Shown piece by piece: positions 32,730 through 39,975 of a DNA stretch of 39,975 bases (position 1 is its first letter; each line of letters opens with the position of its first letter). This DNA comes from Nemertoderma westbladi. Its lineage: Eukaryota > Xenacoelomorpha > Nemertodermatida > Nemertodermatidae. A model generated the notes under the pieces. That model saw nothing but the letters and a program-made list of their open reading frames with translations. It ran no database searches and was not told the DNA's origin. The translations under genes and the position numbers were made by a program. The stretch spans positions 1-39,975 of the forward strand of contig JAUCBJ010000591.1 of assembly GCA_032718475.1 (NCBI GenBank), given 5' to 3'.

Positions 32730-33350
32730 TCAGTAACCTACGCTGGCTGTTCGTTATGTAGTAAAGAGTCCCATAGATTATCACAATGTCCTGAATTCAT
32801 TAAATTATCACTCGAAAAACGAAGAGAAACCGCTAGTATACTTAGAGTATGTTTCCTGTGCTTATGTCCCGGACATAGCAGAAACAGATGCTATTGAAAA
32901 GACACTTATAAATGCGTTAAATGTAATGGTAACCATCACTATCTATTGCACCAGAAAGACTTGGTTCCACAGATGGAAGCGAAAGTTCAGTTCACTGATC
33001 ACTCATCTTACGATTCGTCAGGATGTTCTGAACAAGAATTCGATACAGATGAATTTATAACTGATGATGAGAGTTGCAACCATGTAATGGTATACGAAGC
33101 CATCACTTATGAGTCGCCAACTACTCCAGAACAAACATCAGATGAGCAAACATCACAGGGAACATCAGACCCAAAATCGATTGGTGTTCGCGAATTCCCA
33201 ATTCTACAAGTATGGCTGCATTATAACAACCGTATCATTATAGTAAACGCTTTGTTGGATACCGGAAGTTCGGGATCTTTTATCGACCAAGATCTTGCAG
33301 ACGAGCAATTTAATGAGAACGACGGCCATCCTATGAAATTAAATGTGTAA
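32730..33350 (+). pseudogene. BEL/Pao zinc knuckles and aspartic protease remnant
   Basis: One frame gives CSLCSKESHRLSQCPEF, then CFLCLCPGHSRNRC, then a TGA stop, then CVKCNGNHHYLLHQKD, the usual three cysteine/histidine knuckles of BEL/Pao. An acidic linker follows, then VNALLDTGSSGSFI, with the DTG active-site triad of a retropepsin (DUF1758-like). The frame closes at 33350 soon after the protease core. Confidence 0.85.
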
Positions 33351-33429
33351 TGCAAATCTGGCAATTGGTTATCCAAACTCGTTAATATAAAGTTTCACTG
33401 TCCGATCCAGGAGACATCTACAATGTAGG

Positions 33430-34500
33430 CAAGCTTGACAATATCAAGATGGTAGCTATAAAAAATTTTGCGGAAAGCCAAGCACCAATGTATGATTGGG
33501 ACAGCGATGACTTTGTAAAGAACAACAATATACCGAGATACAAACTCAACCGACAGGAGTTCAATTATTGATCGGTCAGAACCCACCGGAGGCTATGGAA
33601 ATTCTGAAAAAGTTCCCCAGCTCCCCTCCACCATTGACCACATACGCTGGTAGAACTCGTGTAGGATGGTTCTGTACCGGTCCTTCTATTAAAACTTTAA
33701 ATGAAAGAACAACCAATGACGAAACTTTAACTCATAATATTTACTTTGAAGACCTTTCTATTAACTACATCCGTTCACAACAACCCGTCAGGATCATGGA
33801 AGCGGAGAGATTCGCGGAGGGAGGATCCGATTTTGGACTAAATACAAAATTTTCAAAATTTCCGGACAATACAAGTGACTCCAGCGATAACGATCTACCG
33901 ACCTCTCGCTTCAATACAGACGACGCGATTACAATGTTAGAATACGGAGAATACACCCGCTGTTTACTAACAGAAGTGACCCCATTAACTAACTATTATA
34001 CAGACATCGAGGAGGATAGGGATATTTTATTGCAAAAAAATATCGCCGACGCCGCTTTAACAGAAAAAATATCCAATTGGGTGGATCAACAAAAGATGGA
34101 AGAAAATTATCACGATAGAGCCCAATCCATCGAAGAAGAACGAGCCATACAGATCCAAAATGCCACCACCCGTTACATCCCTGAAGAAGGTAGATATGAG
34201 ACAGGGCTCCTGTGGCGCTCCAAATCGGTGAAGTTAATGAACAACCGCGTCTTGGCTGAGAAACACTTAAGTCAACTTAAGAGACGTTTAAATGGTAATC
34301 CCAACGCTTTAAGGATGTACAACGAACAAATGCCAAAAACCATCAGCGAAGGATATGCTACCGAGGTGCCACCTGATACTCCCCATACTGATCGCACGTA
34401 TTATATCACCCATCATTACGTGAAAAGACCTGATGAACCAGACAAGGTCCGAGTAGTTTTTGACGGATCAGCTCTGTTCAAGGGACAATCCATAATAAGG
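33430..34500 (+). pseudogene. BEL/Pao pol N-terminal region, truncated in reverse transcriptase
   Basis: Remains at 33430-33567 lead, after a stop, into a 316-codon open frame (33568-34518). Recognisable BEL/Pao landmarks in order are LIGQNPPEAMEI, TRVGWFCTGP, RYETGLLWRS, AEKHLSQLKRRLNGNP, YYITHHYVKRP and KVRVVFDGSALFKGQS, the last being the first strand of the reverse transcriptase. The sequence then runs straight into the 3' LTR, so the catalytic YxDD and everything after it are absent. This is the longest intact frame of the element. Confidence 0.9.
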
Positions 34501-34501
34501 C

Positions 34502-34749
34502 ATAATAATTATTCCTAACAAATTATTCTCTAGTAAAGGTTCTTACGCCATCTAGTGCTATTATACCTATATTCGAACTAATCTATTCAATCTGTAAGCC
34601 TCAACGGAATACGTGATATCTTATTGCCTCAACGGAATATGTGATGTCTTATTGGTCCAAATTATTCTATTAACTCTACCTGGTATAAAATATTCGTTGG
34701 TTGGCCTATTCAGGCACTTGTAATCTGTGTCCTGCAGAAGAATTTCCTT
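34502..34749 (+). repeat. 3' LTR of the BEL/Pao element
   Basis: Same length as the 5' LTR, with three substitutions. The first few bases may have been lost, because pol sequence continues to the edge. Confidence 0.92.
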
Positions 34750-36232
34750 CACATGCAGGCCCCTTAAACACTGGTCAGATTACTGACAATCGGTGTTTAT
34801 TACATTTCTTTATGTCTTACTGTATAATATAAATGCTTGTAATCTTTAATTATTATTATTAATTGATATTCTATCGTTAAACTCAATTTGCTCTAATAAC
34901 GCGCCATAACAGATGGGTCTCTGCTATTAAGTATCAGTGATAATCTGGACAATTGTATTAGATTCGTGTGTTGTTTTATCTCTGATTTACTAAATAATTA
35001 TTATATGGCGATATACCAGACCATTAATATAAGAAAAGCCCTTATTATTACAGAGGGTTGTCATGAATTGATTGCGATAGAAATATTCATATAATTATAC
35101 ATAAAGGCAAGTCACTATACGTTTCCCCTAAAGGGAAACACAAACACCAAATTTGAGTCCTTACAGAATTAATCAGTCAGTCATTTACTTGTTATACTTT
35201 GTTGTCACACCCTCCCGGTATCGTATCTCAGTTAAATACAATAGATAATCAAATACCGTATCGAACCAAATAAGTTATAGAGCAAATCAATACATGAGAA
35301 GGAAAGGAAAGGGAAGTGATCGATACAGTGAGTGGTCCTTGTTGACAGGTACACTAGCGCAATCCCGTTTATTGTATCAGACCAGTGTTCAAAAGGCCAT
35401 AAATGCATAGAATCTCTGCACAAAGTATCAAACAAGTCAAATCAAATATATGAAATTGAGATTGGAAGAACTTAATTTACTAAAAGCGCTAACAGAAATT
35501 CAAAGAAAAGGTGTTATCTGAGAAATTTGTTGACCAATTACGAAAAGTTCAATTTCCACAGTTTGTAAGGTAACTGCGATAGCGCCTTTTTATTGCCACA
35601 TGACGGAAAATCGCGAAATTTCGCAAACGTTGCGATTTTTGCAAAGATTGCGAAAATCGCGAAATATCTTAAACCTCGCGATTTCGCCCAATTATATAAT
35701 ATTTCTAGAAAATGTTCTAGAACAAAAATATTTCTTCTAGAAGATTATTTAAATTGGATAGGAAATTTTATCTATCTAAATTTCTTAAAGAAATTAGCAC
35801 ATACTATAGCTAGTATGAGAAAATGAGCAGGATGTGTAAGAATACTGCACTAGTACCTACTTTAGGTAGACTTCGCAAACGTAGCGATCTTCGCGAAATT
35901 CGCATGTTGGCATAAATTGGGAATGATATCGTTTGCCGTTTTATAAAAGCCGGTCGCTTTAAACTGCTCCTTTCCCTCATTTTGTTACGGAATCGTTTAT
36001 TTACGAAATGTCCATATCTGTAACCTGGTCCATTATCTCAATTTGTACAGAAAAATATTGCCCAATTTAAATAGAGAGAAAATTACTTGCATTTTTGTGT
36101 GGCAAAACCAAGTAATTACAGGCACTAAGTATAAAGAAAAAGATAATTTTATTTTTTTTATTTATTTTTATATTTATGTCTTATTAATAACAATAATAGT
36201 AAAATTTTGAATTTTTACAACAGTAACATTAA

Positions 36233-36257
36233 GGGGGGGTGGGGGTACACCCCCCCC
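36233..36257. repeat. G-run/C-run palindrome around GGTACACC
   Basis: GGGGGGG-T-GGGGG-TACA-CCCCCCCC forms a near-perfect GC stem in AT-rich surroundings. The sequence GGTACACCCCC also opens the C tract at 1701-1725. Confidence 0.85.
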
Positions 36258-36389
36258 CTCAGATCAAAATTTTCGTTTTTTTTTGTTTTTTTATTTCATC
36301 TAGAGTAGAATTTAATGCGGATTTCAAATCTGGAAACGGCTTAGCGAGATCTATTTTACTTCTCGAGTAATGGCTGGTTTTCCGTCTGT

Positions 36390-36590
36390 ATGTCTGTCTG
36401 TCTGTCCATCGAAATATTAAAACGAGCATAAAATAAGCAATCTGAAATGTTTGCTGTTAGGATTTTTCTAAATGTCGATATCTGTTTTCATATTTGGAAT
36501 TATCTAATCACTATGTCTGTATCTCAGTATGTCTCTCAGCTTGTCTGTCTGTCTGTCTGTTTGTATGTCTGTCTGTCTGTCAACGTGTCC
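36390..36590 (+). repeat. (GTCT)n microsatellites
   Basis: Two interrupted GTCT/GTCTGTCT runs (about 36390-36407 and 36519-36582). Confidence 0.85.
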
Positions 36591-37059
36591 GTCAAATTTT
36601 AATCAATATATATTTAATAGATATTTGTGAGTTTTGTATTACATATTGAACAGTTGTCTAATGGACTAGTGTTTAGTGACTATTTGATAATGTTATTTAT
36701 TATATCTGTATCCTTCTATATTAACCCGAAATAACATTTGCAGAGGGATAGGATCTGTTGCGTTTACATTATCGTCACTATCTTGGTTTGACACAAGGAG
36801 AGATTATATTATAATTAGTAACCTGTACCATCTCATAGATTATCATACTGTACGATTAGTCCATAGGGGTTACGTTTGTAAACTATAATTTTTTTACCAG
36901 CCTGTTCCTTATAGAGATGAAGTTAACGGTAAGTTGGACGGACTTGGCTCACACGAAAATGTAATCCGTCTAACAAAACAAAAAACCTCGAAATGATACA
37001 GCTTTTCTTGTTAACCGGAGTCCAATAACCTTTGTAAATGTCGACTATTAAATTCATAC

Positions 37060-38580
37060 GTATTAGATACATTAATTTACCTGGAAAATCATGATAAATC
37101 CGGCATGGTTTTCTTAGCGGAGTTTGAAAAAGCCTACGATTCAGTAGAGTGCCCTTTAATTTTAAAAACTTTAAGTTACTTTGGTTTTTCTGAGAATTTC
37201 GTGTCGTGGGTTCGAGTTTTTTATCAAAATAACTTTACCATTAATATTCAAAATTTATCCTTTTCACCTTTTATCCTGAGCGAGGAATGAGGCAAGGGGA
37301 CCCTTTATGATCTTTTATATTCACTCACTGTAGGGAAATTCTCGCAACTACGGTAAGGAATTCTATTAATATAAAAGGAATTATTAATGGTAATAAAATT
37401 AATGTTATTTCGCAATTCGCAGACGAGACTAACTTCTTTTTCTGGAGGATGATGAACACAGCTTATGGATCTTTGGTAGGATTATTAAATGATTTTTATA
37501 AAATATCGGGACTACAATTAAACAGTACAAAAAGCGAAGTGGCATTTATAGGTAAAAAGAAAAGTCGTAACGAGGTTATAAAAATATTTAAATCCAAGGA
37601 GAAAAGCGATAACATTCCCTTCAAACTACCGGGTATCTGGTTGCCGATCGATGTAGCAGGAGCAGGAGCTTACAAGAGTTAAATTACAATCCGGCGATAG
37701 GAAACATTCGTAAAATATTATCAACTTGGTCAAAAAGCCAATTGACAATATATGGAAAAATAACAGTAAATTAAATATCTGGCACTACGACTAATAACGC
37801 ACATTGCACAATGTATTGCATCACCAAATCAGGAAAATATCGACACAATAAATAAACTATTGGTAGATTTTTTGTGGAACGGAAAAAAACCAAAGATTTC
37901 AACTCCTATTTATGATGAACAAATACGAAAAAGGCGGTTTAAAATTCACCCATGTGGAATGTTTTATGAATGCAGTAAAAATTAAATGGGTAAATACAAT
38001 TATCCGTGATAAATCAAACATTAACACGATATTATTGCATTATTATATTATTTTGTTAAATTTAAAAAAAATGAAATTTTTTGGCATCAGGTATTTGACG
38101 AATGGTGTGGATTACACTTTGTCGAACCAGACTGTTTTATATTGCCAAAAATTCAAATAATTACATCGAAGAATACCAAGAAAGGTTGACTTAATGCGAT
38201 ACGGTATAGCGTCTGATGATAAATGCATGACATGCTCTGTGGTGATGATAATAAGACACTGATTCGCATCTTTTGGCAATGTAGTAAAACACAATGTTTT
38301 TTAAATACACTGCGTACCTTGCGTCAATGGTGGCTCCAAACCACAAAATTAGGCATTTATTTTCTAAAAAGATTTGTGTGCTGGGAATATCAGGGGCAGG
38401 AAATAAACACACGGATTTAGTCTTGCTAATGAGCAAATATCTACTGTAAGCATTACAGCGTATGTTGAGAAATTAAAAAGGCTGTTTCAATTAGAGGAAG
38501 GAATATCACTAAAAAATTACAATTATACAGCCTTTAGGTCAAAATGGGATTCGCTTTATAATTTACTAAAATAATAAAAA
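37060..38580 (+). pseudogene. L1/Tx1-like LINE reverse transcriptase remnant
   Basis: Plus-strand pieces in several frames follow the order of an L1/Tx1-like reverse transcriptase: MVFLAEFEKAYDSVE and FGFSENFVSWVRVFYQN (37105-37290), GMRQGDPL at about 37287, ISQFADETNFFFW at about 37410, FYKISGLQLNSTKSEVAFIG (37449-37682), then EKGGLKFTHVECFMNAVKIK and W at 37912 on, and a C-terminal cysteine motif CMTC...IRIFWQC at about 38229-38281. Stops and frameshifts separate them. Catalytic Asp residues are altered (the usual D of the first motif is E, and FADD is FADE). The 5' half is absent. It is inactive. Confidence 0.85.
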
Positions 38581-38719
38581 CAATAAATTATTCTGTTGCT
38601 ATATTAGGTGAATCATATTTTCTTGTTTCTACAGACAAATAGTCGTTGTTTTTTTCGCGGGTTGTAATTTCCAATTTGGAGCCTACCTTTTTGGAACTTA
38701 AATAACCATATGTAATGTA

Positions 38720-39331
38720 GGTAAATGTATCATTGATAGAGAATTATTTGTATGTGCTGTAGGTAAATGTATCATTGATAGAGAATTATTTGTATGTGCT
38801 GTAGATAATACATATAGATGTTTATTTGTATGTGCGGTAGATAATACATATAGATGTTTATTTGTATGTGCGGTAGATAATACATATAGATGTTTATTTG
38901 TATGTGCGGTAGATAATACATATAGATGTTTATTTGTATGTGCGGTAGATAATACATATAGATGTTTATTTGTATGTGCGGTAGATAATACATATAGATG
39001 TTTATTTGTATGTGCGGTAGATAATACATATAGATGTTTATTTGTATGTGTTGTAGATAATACATATAGATGTTTATTTGTACGTACGGTAGATAATACA
39101 TATAGATGTTTATTTGTATGTGCGGTAGATAATACATATAGATGTTTATTTGTATGTGCTGTAGATAATACATATAGATGTTTATTTGTATGTGCTGTAG
39201 ATAATACATATAGATGTTTATTTGTATGTGCTGTAGATAATACATATAGATGTTTATTTGTATGTGTTGTAGATAATACATATAGATGTTTATTTGTAAG
39301 TGCGGTAGATAATACATATAGATGTTTATTT
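38720..39331 (+). repeat. 36-bp minisatellite, about 15 copies, with two 42-bp precursor copies
   Basis: The unit TTTATTTGTATGTGCGGTAG followed by ATAATACATATAGATG recurs about 15 times up to 39331. It is preceded by two copies of a related 42-bp unit (GTAAATGTATCATTGATAGA start at 38721 and 38763). Variation is concentrated at two bases (GCGG, GCTG, GTTG). Because 36 is a multiple of 3, the minus strand stays open as a 12-residue repeat containing INIYMYYL, which I consider incidental. Confidence 0.95.
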
Positions 39332-39723
39332 CGTACCCTTTTTCTTGTTGTACTGGCGGATAGGTCGTAAATAATGGTAACTGTGTGGGTTTCAATAAAG
39401 ATAAATGATAACTGTGGTTAATGTATATATATAAATGTATTGTATAAATATACACCATAACCCTTAATACAACAACCATTTTTAGGGGGTCGGACCCCCC
39501 CCCCCTAATTTTTTTAAAATTTCAATATAATGCTACAAAATTTGATATGATGATAGATCGACACCTTTTCTTACTGCTGGCCTGGCCGGATTTTTCAATT
39601 TCTCAGTTATTTCCTTACAACAAACCCTTAAAAAATGTCTATTTAGCAATATTAAACCACCTCCGTAGACTTTATTTTAGGTCTTTGAAATGTAATCTAG
39701 ATACCATTAGATTCGTCTGTAGA
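39332..39723. other. Non-coding spacer with G5/C11 hairpin
   Basis: No gene is recognised. GGGGGTCGGACCCCC at 39485-39499 is a palindrome extended by a C tract to 39505. Confidence 0.5.
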
Positions 39724-39975
39724 TACCGAATCTGAAAACCGTTTTGAATTTAACCATAAATTGGTAAAGATATTATTAAAATACTAATGTGTAAATTTAG
39801 AGACGTAAATCGCTAATTCTGATGTTTTGTTGTCTTTATTCTAGAATATTAATTATTATTTAGCTGAGCTTTTAAAACTCTCCATCTTGTTTTTTCATTA
39901 CCCATAATTCTTAGTAGTTTGATAATATCTCCGGAAGTTCCTGGTGAAATTTACAACGGGTTTCAGATTCGGAAT
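39724..39975. repeat. Inverted repeat at the window end
   Basis: TACCGAATCTGAAAACCGTT near 39724 matches the reverse complement of AACGGGTTTCAGATTCGG at the right edge (39956-39973), with mismatches. This could be a foldback element of about 250 bp, possibly extending beyond the window. Confidence 0.55.

Larger units (their letters stand above)
30896..34749 (+). mobile_element. BEL/Pao LTR retrotransposon, internally deleted
   Basis: Two 248-bp direct repeats (30896-31143 and 34502-34749) bracket remains of gag, CCHC knuckles, protease and the N-terminal part of reverse transcriptase in BEL/Pao order. The reverse transcriptase core, RNase H and integrase are missing, deleted right up to the 3' LTR. 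Several frameshifts and stops interrupt the frame. No clear target-site duplication or primer-binding site was identified. The length of 3.85 kb is well below the usual 5-8 kb of this group. Confidence 0.92.
34750..37059. other. Non-coding region with minor repeats
   Basis: No gene is recognised over 2.3 kb. It holds a perfect short hairpin GTTTCCCCTAAAGGGAAAC at 35121-35139, a cluster of TCGCGAAAT-type motifs at 35609-35690 and again at about 35870-35905, a trio of TTCTAGAA palindromes at 35703-35742, a G/C-run palindrome at 36233-36257, and (GTCT)n microsatellites. Confidence 0.55.

Noticed and set aside
38772-39479. 235-codon minus-strand frame with a 12-residue INIYMYYL repeat
   Set aside because: Explained by a 36-bp minisatellite whose length is a multiple of three. 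There is no unique domain or gene context.

Overview
The window looks like AT-rich, repeat-laden nuclear DNA from an invertebrate animal. The evidence is a spliced gene with canonical GT/AG introns, encoding thrombospondin type 1 (TSP1), SRCR, immunoglobulin-like and EGF-like modules. It is surrounded by LINEs, tRNA-derived SINEs, LTR elements of the BEL/Pao and Ty3/gypsy classes, and several families of terminal-inverted-repeat or foldback DNA elements. I cannot name the species. A sponge or another marine invertebrate would fit, but that is inference.

Layout: 1-474 holds a broken Ty3/gypsy Pol fragment. 1260-5492 is a 4.2 kb element with inverted repeats of more than 400 bp and a decayed unknown gene. 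5660-9262 is a satellite of about 73 copies of a 49-bp unit. 9466-12702 is a second satellite of 249 13-bp units of two alternating kinds, with a 572-bp higher-order period. 13798-15379 is a piggyBac-like non-autonomous element flanked by TTAA. 15465-29716 (minus strand) holds seven exons of one modular extracellular-protein gene. An eighth, uncertain exon lies at 30212-30307. The introns of this gene hold a LINE remnant, SINEs, three foldback elements, a 37-bp minisatellite and a 4.2 kb 24-bp minisatellite. 30896-34749 is an internally deleted BEL/Pao retrotransposon with almost identical LTRs. About 37060-38580 is a dead L1/Tx1-like LINE reverse transcriptase. 38720-39331 is a 36-bp minisatellite, and the window ends in an inverted repeat.

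The modular gene is reconstructed from splice signals, matching intron phases and domain continuity. A TSP1 repeat is split across an intron of 6.7 kb, and an Ig domain is split across an intron of about 1 kb. Each split domain reads through correctly when the exons are joined in phase. Neither end of the gene was found, so membrane anchoring and signal peptide are unknown.

The most striking observation is the 37-bp minisatellite at 18102-19850. Its unit is the last 31 nt of the Ig exon plus that exon's GTAAGT splice donor, so the exon/intron boundary itself has been amplified into more than 30 copies placed directly downstream of the real donor. Other notable features are the two-letter 13-bp satellite, five exact copies of the palindrome TGTTCTAGAACA in AT-rich repeats, and an unusual number of long poly-C/poly-G tracts, several of them just inside transposon termini.
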